14,423 nucleotides of DNA from CAZQSL01 sp964595945 (GTDB lineage: Bacteria > UBP15 > UBA6099 > JAJRTR01). The translations under genes and the position numbers were made by a program. Positions 1-7,210 of this stretch are shown here, piece by piece. The stretch covers positions 1 through 14,423 of the forward strand of contig CAZQSL010000097.1 of the NCBI GenBank assembly GCA_964595945.1, given 5' to 3'. The notes under the pieces were generated by a model. That model worked only from the letters and a program-made list of their open reading frames with translations. It was not told the DNA's origin and did no database searches. Position 1 is the first letter of the stretch, and every line of letters starts with the position of its first letter.

Positions 1-217
1 TTATCCCCGCCTGATACAAGGCTGCTCTATCGGGTCGCTTCGATAAATTGTGGTATGGAATTTCTATCGATATTCAGTATAAGTATCCATTAACAACAGC
101 ATTGCCATTAGCCCGATGAACCAAAAAAAGAAATCCGATGTGATAGTTGTTGGTTATACTTTTCGGTTTGCTGCTCGGAATGAGAATTCGGGGTGATCGC
201 GAACCGGTGTCAGCGCC
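1..217. other. Non-coding left edge
   Basis: None of the three plus-strand frames stays open (stops fall within the first 93 bases). The minus-strand frame that would end at the TAA on bases 1-3 is also quickly interrupted, so no gene is supported here. The stretch is AT-richer than its surroundings. On the minus strand, a run of seven T (123-129) lies downstream of the hypothetical gene ending at 218. The only stem before it is four base pairs (135-138 with 163-166) around a long loop, so I do not call a terminator. Confidence 0.6.
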
Positions 218-1051
218 CTATTTCGCGCCGTGCATGCGTTCGAGGTAGTCGATTTCGGTGATGTAGGAAATTTCGATGAGACGCTCCATGGTGGGTTCGT
301 CGAATCCGCCGAAGGTTTCCTGAAATTTGTCGAGTACGATTTTGCCATAGTCTATGGCCGCGATATCGTCGGAGTGTTCGGGACTGCGGCCTGAGGCGGT
401 GAGCTGACGGTCTTTTGCGGCGAGTGAGTTTTGCACTTCTACGAGAATTTCGCGTGTCGCTTTCACAATGCCGCGGCGTTTGCCGGCACGCATGACGTTG
501 ATTGCGAGGGTGATCATTTTGCGGCCGTCCGATTGTGGGATCGAGAAGTAGGAATGGCGGAAATCGCCATCGGTGAGAGTGAGTCCGGGAGTGATGGGAG
601 TATTGCGGACAATGAGGTATTCGTGGAGTGCGTCGACCATGCGGTTTTCGAGGCGTAGGGAGAGGTTGTAGGCGAGGATGGTGCTGAGGCCGGCTTTCAT
701 GGCGGTGGGAAAGTGGGTTGCGTATTTCATCATGATGCGCGGCAGTGAGGGGATGAGAAATGTGAGTTTGTGAGGACTTTTGAGCAGGCGGATGAGCGAT
801 GAGAAACTGCGGTCGCGGTCGGAGCGGCGCGTGTCGGGCGGGGGATAGATAGTAGTGGTGAAGAGGTCGTAGAGATGGTCGATGTGATTGTCGGAGAGAC
901 CGGTGAGGAGTTGCCTTTCGGTGATCTGCGGGATGCCTGAGAGGTGCGGGATGTTGTATCGCTTTTTGATTTCGGCGTGAAGCATGGCCACGATTTTTTC
1001 GCGGACGATTTCCTTTTCGAGAGATACCGGGTTGTGTGCGTCGTGTTTCAA
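218..1051 (-). CDS. Hypothetical protein, 277 residues, no recognised family
   Basis: I do not recognise this protein. It is a full-length open frame ending in TAG, with no signal peptide, no clear transmembrane helix and no metal or nucleotide motif I can name. The first third is charged and helical (LEKEIVREKI, then LHAEIKKRY). A TERQLLTGLSDNHIDHLYDLF stretch looks like a helical pair. The middle has a basic amphipathic segment around FLIPSLPRIMMKY, and the C-terminal half alternates charged helices. I chose the TTG at 1051 because AAAGGA (1057-1062) lies five bases upstream. The frame stays open to a second TTG at 1069, which would add six residues and lacks such a site. It is divergent from thrC and appears monocistronic, with a good minus-strand promoter at 1172-1199. 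It could be a cytoplasmic regulatory or structural protein; no function is inferred. Confidence 0.7.
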   Translation of the reverse strand: MKHDAHNPVSLEKEIVREKIVAMLHAEIKKRYNIPHLSGIPQITERQLLTGLSDNHIDHLYDLFTTTIYPPPDTRRSDRDRSFSSLIRLLKSPHKLTFLIPSLPRIMMKYATHFPTAMKAGLSTILAYNLSLRLENRMVDALHEYLIVRNTPITPGLTLTDGDFRHSYFSIPQSDGRKMITLAINVMRAGKRRGIVKATREILVEVQNSLAAKDRQLTASGRSPEHSDDIAAIDYGKIVLDKFQETFGGFDEPTMERLIEISYITEIDYLERMHGAK

Positions 1052-1084
1052 TGGGTTCCTTTGCGCCAAACGGGGTGGCGTGCG

Positions 1085-1113
1085 TTGAAATCCGCTTTGA
1101 AATGATTTACTAT
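1085..1113 (+). promoter_or_regulatory. Candidate thrC promoter
   Basis: TTGAAA (1085-1090) and TACTAT (1108-1113) are 17 bases apart on the plus strand, matching sigma-70 elements at five and four of six positions. Transcription would start near 1120, giving a leader of about 130 bases ahead of the thrC ATG. No obvious threonine-rich leader peptide or attenuator hairpin with a T-run is visible in that leader. Confidence 0.4.
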
Positions 1114-1171
1114 TACAGTGTCGAAACGGTGTGTCTTGAGACGCAGTTTCGCTCCGAACAGATTCTAAAGG

Positions 1172-1199
1172 ATTATATAGTGCGGCGCGGGTTTTTCAA
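1172..1199 (-). promoter_or_regulatory. Sigma-70-type promoter for the hypothetical gene
   Basis: On the minus strand, TTGAAA (1194-1199) and TATAAT (1172-1177) are separated by 16 bases, a near-consensus housekeeping promoter. Transcription would begin near 1165 and give a leader of about 115 bases before the TTG at 1051. The predicted transcript runs back through the putative thrC promoter. This is read from sequence match only. Confidence 0.6.
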
Positions 1200-1250
1200 C
1201 AGTGAATTGTCGAGCATGCCCTGCTGGACTGCTTCCGAAAGGATATAACA

Positions 1251-2582
1251 ATGGAATTGAAGGCATGGTTTCAGTGCATAGCGGGATGTCCCGGGAAACA
1301 TGATCTCGGCGAGATGATATACAAGTGTCCGGCGTGTGGCGATCTGCTCGAAGTCAGGCATGACATGGATGCGCTGAAGCAGAAGAGCGCCGATGAATGG
1401 AAAGCGGTCTTCGACAGGAGATTCCGGCGGACGCAATGGCCTTTAGGCAGCGGAGTCTGGGGCAAGAAGGAACTGGTCAACCCGGCCGTGGCCGATGACA
1501 ATGTCGTGAGCATGTTCGAGGGCGGAAGCAATCTGTTCTGGGCCGACCGGCTTGGCAAGATGCTCGGCATGTCCGATCTGTGGATCAAGATGTGCGGCAA
1601 CGACCACACGGGCAGTTTCAAAGATCTCGGCATGACCGTGCTCGTCTCGCAAGTCAGACAGATGATCGCCGATGGCAAGAGCATCCCCGCCGTCGCGTGC
1701 GCCTCCACCGGCGACACCTCCGCAGCTCTCGCCGCCTACTGCGCCGCCGCCGGCATCCAGGCCATCGTCCTGCTGCCAAAAGATAAAGTGTCCAACGCCC
1801 AGCTCATCCAGCCCATCGCCAATGGCGCTCTCACGCTCGCTCTCGAAACCGATTTCGACGGCTGCATGAAAATCGTCCAGCAGCTTTGCGAAAAAGATAA
1901 CATCTACCTCGCCAATTCCATGAATTCACTCCGCATCGAAGGCCAGAAGACTGTCGGTATCGAAATAGTCCAGCAATTCGACTGGCATGTGCCTGACGTC
2001 ATCGTGATCCCGGGCGGCAACCTCGGCAACGTCTCCGCCCTCGGCAAAGGTCTGCTCGAAATGAAAGAACTTGGCATGATCGACAAATTTCCCCAGATCA
2101 TCTGCGCTCAGGCCCAACATGCCAACCCCCTCTACCTCAGCTATCAGAAAGGCTTCGAGACCTTCGAAGCGGTCAAGGCTCAGAAGACCCTCGCGAGCGC
2201 CATCCAGATCGGCGACCCCGTCAGCCGCAACAAAGCCATCGCCACCCTCCGCCAGTTCAACGGCATTGTCGAACAGGCCGACGAAAACGAACTCGCCAAC
2301 GCAGCCGCCATGGCCGACAAAACCGGACTCTTCACCTGCCCCCACACCGGTGTAGCACTCGCCGTCCTCATCAAACTCCTCGAACGAAAAGCCATCGACC
2401 CCGCCGCCAAGACGGTTGTCATCTCCACGGCCAACGGCCTGAAGTTCCCGGAATTCAAGATCGCCTACCACGAAGGCCGAATCGATGGCGTCACCCCCCG
2501 GCACGCCAATCTGCCAGTCCCCCTTCCCGCAGAATTTCAGGCCGTGCGCGACGCGATCTATCGCCGCATCGAACAAAGCTGA
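1251..2582 (+). CDS. thrC: Threonine synthase
   Basis: Threonine synthase is a pyridoxal-phosphate enzyme that turns O-phosphohomoserine into threonine, the last step of threonine biosynthesis in the cytoplasm. The 443-residue protein has the fold-type II PLP signature HTGSFKD, with the Schiff-base lysine at K124. It also has a glycine-rich STGDTSAAL loop at 152-160 that holds the cofactor phosphate, and a second glycine motif PGGNLGN at 254-260. The N-terminus carries four cysteines (C9, C13, C26, C29) in a CxxxC...CxxC arrangement resembling a small zinc ribbon, as in many threonine synthases of this class. The ATG at 1251 is supported by AAAGGA at 1238-1243 with seven-base spacing. The next gene starts eight bases after the stop, so the two are probably co-transcribed. 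Related PLP lyases such as threonine dehydratase are less likely because they usually lack the cysteine-rich N-terminus. Confidence 0.9.
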   Translation: MELKAWFQCIAGCPGKHDLGEMIYKCPACGDLLEVRHDMDALKQKSADEWKAVFDRRFRRTQWPLGSGVWGKKELVNPAVADDNVVSMFEGGSNLFWADRLGKMLGMSDLWIKMCGNDHTGSFKDLGMTVLVSQVRQMIADGKSIPAVACASTGDTSAALAAYCAAAGIQAIVLLPKDKVSNAQLIQPIANGALTLALETDFDGCMKIVQQLCEKDNIYLANSMNSLRIEGQKTVGIEIVQQFDWHVPDVIVIPGGNLGNVSALGKGLLEMKELGMIDKFPQIICAQAQHANPLYLSYQKGFETFEAVKAQKTLASAIQIGDPVSRNKAIATLRQFNGIVEQADENELANAAAMADKTGLFTCPHTGVALAVLIKLLERKAIDPAAKTVVISTANGLKFPEFKIAYHEGRIDGVTPRHANLPVPLPAEFQAVRDAIYRRIEQS

Positions 2583-2590
2583 CCTTCGCA

Positions 2591-3871
2591 ATGGACGGCA
2601 TACTGAAAAAAAACATCGAAGCTCTCACAAGCGGCTCCCCCGCATCGGCAGAAAGCGCCGCACGCCTCACCGCAGCAGGCATATTCGATGCCGCTGGCAA
2701 GATAACTGATCTCGTACTCGCATACATCCCTCCCTTCGACATGGAGCACGCCCAGAGCTGGGCCTGCTCCACCGGAGATTTCTGCAAATTGGCTTTCCTC
2801 GGATTCGGCTCGGGCGACCGGCTTCTTGCCGCATGGCGCACATCGGCCTCCCGCCGCCAACACCTCTATGTCTTCGAAATATACCTCGAACTCCTCTATT
2901 GGGTTCTCTCCGAAAACGACCTCTCAGAAATGCTCTCCGCTCCAAATTTCCACCTCTTTTTCGGCCAGGACACCCTTTCGCCCTTCGTGCAAAACCTTGC
3001 CCAACTGTACCCCGAATGGCTCGACGACATAAGGACGGCATTCCGCGGCACCTCCAGGTCCTTCGTTTCCCTTCTGACAACAAAAGACGGCGATCTCACC
3101 TACAAGAACGCGGAAAAACTTATCCTCCCCTATGTAGACAGAAGCAATCAAACATTCGACTACGCCATGAAAATCATGCCCTCCGCAGAAGAACTCTCGG
3201 ACTTCCTCGGCGTAAGCATCCGTGACATCGTAGCCACTATGTACAACGCACCGGAAACCCTCGCCGCATCATGGCATCAGGCATCCCCCTCAACCCCCGA
3301 AGAAATCCACAAATGGTATTGCGAAACCGACGGCTATCTGTACGAACTCTGCCTCTATCACGCACTCAGTCCCTCATATCCTCCCATGTCTCAGGCCGTT
3401 ATCGACTGGTGCCGCGCCATCGGCGGACGCACACTCGATTTCGGCGGCGGCAATGGCGACATTTCCATAAGACTCGCACAAAGCGGACACGACATCGAAT
3501 ACTGCGACGTACCGGGCAAGACCCTCGACTTCGCCGCATGGCGTTTCGCCCGCCGCAGCCTTTCCATCCCTGTCCACAAATCCACCAATCCCCTTTCCCC
3601 TCACATCGACGGCACTTACAACATCATCATCGCTCTCGATGTCCTCGAACATCTCCCCGACCCGATACACTTCTGCGAAATCTTCTTTCAGCATATCCAG
3701 CCCGGCGGCTTTCTCATCGCAAAACCTTCTTTCACCACCGACGACACTCATCCCATGCACCTCGCTTCCAACGCACACTTCACCCATTCATTCGACCAGG
3801 AACTCGCCCGCATCGGATATATCCTCCACCCGTCAAGCACTTCCGCAACAGGATTCTGGCTCAGACCCTGA
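2591..3871 (+). CDS. Two-domain protein: MAF-like N-terminus plus SAM-dependent methyltransferase
   Basis: The C-terminal half (about 265-426) is a class I SAM methyltransferase. Motif I is LDFGGGNGD (282-290), an acidic beta-2 end follows at YCDVPGK (304-310), and motif IV/post-I is ALDVLEHLPDP (348-357). This is the pattern of UbiE/type-11 methyltransferases. The N-terminal half is unusual. At 70-127 it reads LGFGSGD, then VFEIYLELLYWVL, NDLSEML and HLFFGQD, which recalls the Rossmann-like domain of MAF/DUF115 flagellin-glycosylation accessory proteins; this is a resemblance by eye. No signal peptide or transmembrane helix is visible, so it is likely cytoplasmic. It begins eight bases after thrC with no clear ribosome binding site, which suggests translational coupling. 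The substrate is unknown; a surface glycan or nucleotide sugar is a guess from the N-terminal resemblance. The methyltransferase fold is secure, the rest is not. Confidence 0.75.
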   Translation: MDGILKKNIEALTSGSPASAESAARLTAAGIFDAAGKITDLVLAYIPPFDMEHAQSWACSTGDFCKLAFLGFGSGDRLLAAWRTSASRRQHLYVFEIYLELLYWVLSENDLSEMLSAPNFHLFFGQDTLSPFVQNLAQLYPEWLDDIRTAFRGTSRSFVSLLTTKDGDLTYKNAEKLILPYVDRSNQTFDYAMKIMPSAEELSDFLGVSIRDIVATMYNAPETLAASWHQASPSTPEEIHKWYCETDGYLYELCLYHALSPSYPPMSQAVIDWCRAIGGRTLDFGGGNGDISIRLAQSGHDIEYCDVPGKTLDFAAWRFARRSLSIPVHKSTNPLSPHIDGTYNIIIALDVLEHLPDPIHFCEIFFQHIQPGGFLIAKPSFTTDDTHPMHLASNAHFTHSFDQELARIGYILHPSSTSATGFWLRP

Positions 3872-3951
3872 CATCTTTCAGCCATTCCAGCAGCATTTCC
3901 TTACCACGCACATGGACAACGCCGATAGTCAATCTTTTTTTCGCATCCCCA

Positions 3952-3979
3952 TTGCATTGTGTCTGTAATGTTGTACACT
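3952..3979 (+). promoter_or_regulatory. Candidate promoter for the DUF3795-like gene
   Basis: TTGCAT (3952-3957) and TACACT (3974-3979) are separated by 16 bases, a moderate sigma-70 match. It would start transcription near 3986, about 30 bases before the ATG at 4015. It makes the small cysteine-rich gene independent of the thrC transcript, although no terminator between them is evident. Confidence 0.4.
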
Positions 3980-4003
3980 GTATTTAATTACTGTTTTCAC
4001 TTT

Positions 4004-4008
4004 GGAGG
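4004..4008 (+). promoter_or_regulatory. Strong ribosome binding site
   Basis: A perfect GGAGG lies six bases before the ATG at 4015. It fixes that ATG as the start, rather than the two methionines at codons 7 and 8 just before the first cysteine motif. Confidence 0.8.
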
Positions 4009-4014
4009 TATGAT

Positions 4015-4380
4015 ATGTCAGGAGAAGCAACAATGATGGGATACTGCGGACTCGACTGCGCCGAGTGCCCGGCCTACACGGCGACTGTGGCAAATGACGC
4101 CGGCAAAATCGCGGAAGTAGCCGCCGAATGGTCACAGATGTTCAGCGCGGACATCAAGTCAGAACACGTCTGGTGCGAAGGATGCAAGGGCGACGGCCGG
4201 AAATCCGCCTACTGCGAAAGCATGTGCGAGGTAAAAAAATGCGCAACTGGCAAAACACTATCAGACTGCGGGCACTGTGACGACATGGAAGGGTGTGCCA
4301 CCATCGGAGAAATCTTCAAAAACGCCTCATGCGCCGAAACACGCATCAAGGACATCGCCGCCACTCGAAAAATGCAGTGA
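4015..4380 (+). CDS. Cysteine-rich DUF3795-like protein
   Basis: This 121-residue protein has twelve cysteines in paired motifs: CGLDCAEC (11-18), WCEGC, YCESMC with a nearby KKC, CGHC and EGC, plus a late single Cys. The opening YCGLDCAECPAY and the following WCEGCKGDG match what I know of DUF3795, a family of small zinc- or cluster-binding proteins common in anaerobic bacteria and archaea and without a settled function. There is no signal peptide or membrane segment, so it is probably cytoplasmic and binds metal through the cysteines. The start is fixed by a strong GGAGG. The gene has its own candidate promoter and ends only seven bases from the convergently transcribed PHP gene, with no terminator hairpin between. 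The family call is good; the role is unknown. Confidence 0.8.
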   Translation: MSGEATMMGYCGLDCAECPAYTATVANDAGKIAEVAAEWSQMFSADIKSEHVWCEGCKGDGRKSAYCESMCEVKKCATGKTLSDCGHCDDMEGCATIGEIFKNASCAETRIKDIAATRKMQ

Positions 4381-4387
4381 TCACCAC

Positions 4388-5215
4388 TCAACTTGCGGCA
4401 GCATGCTCCAGTAGCGCGATCCGGTAAGGCAACCGCTTGCGAAATACCGTATAACTGTCAAAACCGAGGCTGTTAAGTGCTTCAGCACCCCGGTCGAGAT
4501 ACAGGCCTACATGATCAGGACAGTGCGCGTCCGAGCCGATCGTCACGGTTTTGACGCCTCTGTCCCGTAGCAGTTCGAGTATCGCCACCGTGGGATAATG
4601 CTCAGCACACGAGTGATCATAGCCGCGGCAGTTGAGTTCGAATCCCGTGCCACTCGCAAGCATTGCGCCGGCGATCCGGTCGACAAGATCGGCATAATGA
4701 TCGAACGGCACAGCACCGAAATGGCCTGAAGCATACTTGCGGATGATGTCAAGATGAGCAAGCGAGTCAAACATGCCCGACTCAGCCGCCGGCAGATAGT
4801 TTTCGAGACTTTTTCGATAGCACGTCAGCGCGTCATATTTCGCGAAAAGCTCCATCGCCGTTTCTTCGAGCGCGACGCCGAGCCCGTCGATATTGTGGCA
4901 AGCGCCGATGACGAAATCGAAATCGAAGGACGCGAGAAAATGCTCAAGCTGTTTTTCGCGTCCGGGGATATAGTCTGCTTCGAGTCCGATGCGAACGGCA
5001 AGCCCGGTGCGCGACATTATTTCTTCAGCCTCGATGAATAGCTGCTCTATCTCTTCGGGCGTGACGCAGAAGCCCCTGGCGCCGATGATATAATGATTGG
5101 TGATGCAAATTTCGGCCAGACCGTTTTGGACCGCCTTTTCGGCGACTTCGGCAAGCGTCTGCTCACAGTCGTCAGTGACATTTGTGTGCAGATGAAAATC
5201 ATGGATAATCTTCAT
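4388..5215 (-). CDS. PHP-domain phosphatase, histidinol-phosphatase-like
   Basis: Histidinol-phosphatases of the PHP type (HisK/HisJ) remove phosphate from histidinol phosphate in histidine biosynthesis, using a trinuclear metal centre. All the expected ligand motifs are present in the 275 residues: DFHLHT (H8, H10), TNH (H41), GLEADY (E79, D81), GACHNID (H107), LAHLD (H154) and GSDAH (D229, H231). GLEADYIPG is close to the HisK/HisJ form, and the length is right for that family. The ATG at 5215 directly abuts the TAA of the upstream small gene, so translation is almost certainly coupled. It is the last gene of the minus-strand cluster and no his gene is nearby. The enzyme could instead act on another phosphomonoester or nucleotide, as PHP proteins vary widely in substrate. 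The fold is secure; the substrate is only likely. Confidence 0.8.
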   Translation of the reverse strand: MKIIHDFHLHTNVTDDCEQTLAEVAEKAVQNGLAEICITNHYIIGARGFCVTPEEIEQLFIEAEEIMSRTGLAVRIGLEADYIPGREKQLEHFLASFDFDFVIGACHNIDGLGVALEETAMELFAKYDALTCYRKSLENYLPAAESGMFDSLAHLDIIRKYASGHFGAVPFDHYADLVDRIAGAMLASGTGFELNCRGYDHSCAEHYPTVAILELLRDRGVKTVTIGSDAHCPDHVGLYLDRGAEALNSLGFDSYTVFRKRLPYRIALLEHAAAS

Positions 5216-5425
5216 TTACATATCCAGCGGATTGACCTTGCCCGCCGGGCCTCCAAAAAACAGTACTACACTGATGAAGCTGTCACTCTGCGTGACAATC
5301 TTGTCCTCGATCGTAGCGAAGGGATTTGTCTGGAGCCAGTGCGTGATTTTTTCTCCGAGACCGTCATTCTGTACATTGCTGGCAACGTCTGCCGTAAAAA
5401 CTACGCATCCCGTGATTTTAGCCAT
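5216..5425 (-). CDS. Small protein of 69 residues, unknown function
   Basis: The frame is open further upstream, but the ATG at 5425 is preceded by GAGGT six bases away, and this gives a compact 69-residue protein beginning MAKITGC. A longer start would overlap the end of the peptidase gene. The sequence has an ordered beta-alpha-beta look: a beta strand (TGCVVFTADV), a helix (DGLGEKITHWLQ), then a polar stretch and a final hydrophobic strand (ISVVLFFGG). It has one cysteine, no signal peptide and no transmembrane helix. It lies 31 bases after the C25 peptidase, and its TAA is immediately followed by the ATG of the PHP gene. I do not recognise the family. It superficially recalls short Cse60-type proteins that end in a beta strand, but that is weak. 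It may be a small partner or regulator of a neighbour. Confidence 0.65.
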   Translation of the reverse strand: MAKITGCVVFTADVASNVQNDGLGEKITHWLQTNPFATIEDKIVTQSDSFISVVLFFGGPAGKVNPLDM

Positions 5426-5456
5426 GTGCTGACCTCGATAGTTGGTATGGGCAGAT

Positions 5457-7175
5457 CTATTTTTCTGACGGGGCTGCCACTGGTTTTTCATTTTCCACCT
5501 TGATTGCAGTCGCTCCGAGCGCATCGCTGCCGTCAGCAGTAGTCGCGTACGCCCGGATGTAATATTCTCCGCTTTTCAGATCGGGCACTTTTGCCTCGAA
5601 TGAAAATTCGCCGTCCTTTACCCCGACGATGCGTTCCCACGCGACTTTGTTATTGGCGTTTGCGTAATTCTGCTCGATTGCCGAATAGAGTGCTTCGCCC
5701 TTGAGTTCCTTGATGGGAGCAATGGGGTAAATGACATCCCCGGGGAAACACTCGAATGAAACATAAGCCTCGCCCGATACCCCGCCAGGGACGAATCCCT
5801 TGACTTTTATGGTGGCGCCGGCTTTTGCGGACGCTGGGGCAAAGACGGTGAGAGTATCTTTCGGAAGGGCGATTTTCATTGCCGGATCACCCATGAGATT
5901 GTACATGTAGATGGTTTCCCAGTTGTGAGAAACCATGTCACGGACGGTATAGATAACACGGCCGAATCTGTCGATCATGCGGCGTTCAGCGTCGAGTTCG
6001 CCGGCTACGACATTGTGTTTGGCCGTGAGGAGTGCAATGCCGACAGTGGGCACCCGTTCCTTGAGGACAGCCGCGGAGAAGGTTTTGGCAAGTACCGCGT
6101 TGGGATATGGCTGAGATATTACCGAAGCGGCGATGACGGCTGAGGGGCCTTTCGGATTTTTGTAGAGAGCCTCGCCGATGCTGTCCTGGCCGGGATAGTC
6201 ATAATTGCCGACGAGGCATGCAATGACGGTGAGGATGGGCATGCGGCCCTGGGAGTCGATGCGGGCGACATCGTCCATGGTGATGATGGGGTATTTTTTG
6301 CCCTCGAATTTTACGCTATCGAATTTTGTGGTGAGACCATGGCCGATATAGGTCATGAGGAGGGAGCCTTCGTTGAAGCGTTCGATGACCTTGTCGTTGA
6401 ATTTTTCGGGGGTGTAAAAATATGGCATTTTGATGTTGGCATAGGTCATGTTGAGATTGTACATCGGGCCGATGTTGGTGCGGACCATCATCTTGAAGAG
6501 TTTTTCGATTTCCTGATCGATCGTGCCGAATCCGCCTGTGCTGGCGAAGAAAGAAGTGCGGCTTTTCCAGAGGCCGAGCGGCGTTTCGGTTTCGTAGGCG
6601 ATGGTTTTAGCGATCATCTGCGAGAGCTCGCCGGTGTTGTCGGCGGGGAGGCGGCCAGTGGCGAGATCGGGTATGCCGTCGCCGTCGACTTCTGCGAGCC
6701 ATGAGTCGGAGGCGATGATGTCGTCGGCGTTTTCCTTATATATGGAGGGCAGGATACCGGTGGGGACAGTGAGAGGCAGCGTCGTCGTGGCGCCTGGGGC
6801 CGGTGCGTCGCCGACGATGAGGAGATATGATGGCGCAGGACTTTTCCAGTGATGCCACGCATAGGAGACGAACGCGCGGATCGTTTCCGCGCCTGTGCCC
6901 CAGAGAGAAAATTCGTCGTAGATGCTTTCGGTGGTGGCTACTGCGATGGCGAGTCCGTCGTTGCTCCTGTGGTCGAGAAGCGGCTGGAGTGTGTCGACGA
7001 ATGCGGCGGGGGTGATGACGATATAATCGGCGCGTATGTTGTCAGTCTTCAATTTTGGCGGGGCAAAGCTCGCGGCGCTGGCGGCAGTGGCTGAGAGCAG
7101 CAGACAGAATGAGATGAGCGCCGCGGGGATAAGTCGCGAGGCGGGCTGTGTTTTTGCGGTGTGATGTACCTTCAT
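5457..7175 (-). CDS. Secreted gingipain-type cysteine peptidase (family C25)
   Basis: The 572-residue product begins with a clear signal peptide: basic residues, a hydrophobic core (ALISFCLLLSATAASA), then a cleavage-like A-S-A. It should act in the periplasm, at the surface or outside the cell. The body follows the C25 pattern: LLIVGDAP (118-125), DGDGIPDLATGRLPADN (164-180), YIGHG with the predicted catalytic His279, IACLVGNYD with Cys320, and a closing YNLMGDPAM (425-433). An Ig-like beta domain follows (about 445-560). I see no long propeptide and no type IX secretion tail, unlike Porphyromonas gingipains. The start at 7175 is chosen for its GGAG site nine bases upstream and the signal peptide; a start further upstream would run into glmM. 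It lies 35 bases after glmM in the same orientation, so it is probably co-transcribed. Specificity cannot be read from the sequence. Confidence 0.85.
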   Translation of the reverse strand: MKVHHTAKTQPASRLIPAALISFCLLLSATAASAASFAPPKLKTDNIRADYIVITPAAFVDTLQPLLDHRSNDGLAIAVATTESIYDEFSLWGTGAETIRAFVSYAWHHWKSPAPSYLLIVGDAPAPGATTTLPLTVPTGILPSIYKENADDIIASDSWLAEVDGDGIPDLATGRLPADNTGELSQMIAKTIAYETETPLGLWKSRTSFFASTGGFGTIDQEIEKLFKMMVRTNIGPMYNLNMTYANIKMPYFYTPEKFNDKVIERFNEGSLLMTYIGHGLTTKFDSVKFEGKKYPIITMDDVARIDSQGRMPILTVIACLVGNYDYPGQDSIGEALYKNPKGPSAVIAASVISQPYPNAVLAKTFSAAVLKERVPTVGIALLTAKHNVVAGELDAERRMIDRFGRVIYTVRDMVSHNWETIYMYNLMGDPAMKIALPKDTLTVFAPASAKAGATIKVKGFVPGGVSGEAYVSFECFPGDVIYPIAPIKELKGEALYSAIEQNYANANNKVAWERIVGVKDGEFSFEAKVPDLKSGEYYIRAYATTADGSDALGATAIKVENEKPVAAPSEK

Positions 7176-7210
7176 TGTTATACACTCCATAGTGATGAGC
7201 CTGGGCAACA

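Noticed and set aside
1216..1248. Ten-codon frame (MPCWTASERI) ending two bases before thrC, as a possible leader peptide
   Set aside because: It has only one threonine, no isoleucine run, no ribosome site, and no attenuator hairpin or T-run.
3935..3941. Run of seven T between the methyltransferase and DUF3795-like genes, as a terminator
   Set aside because: The only preceding stem is three base pairs, too weak for an intrinsic terminator.
3271..3987. Plus-strand open frame of 238 codons overlapping the methyltransferase
   Set aside because: Its product is almost only R, H, P and S, typical of a +1 shadow of C-rich coding sequence, and the in-frame methyltransferase has clear motifs.
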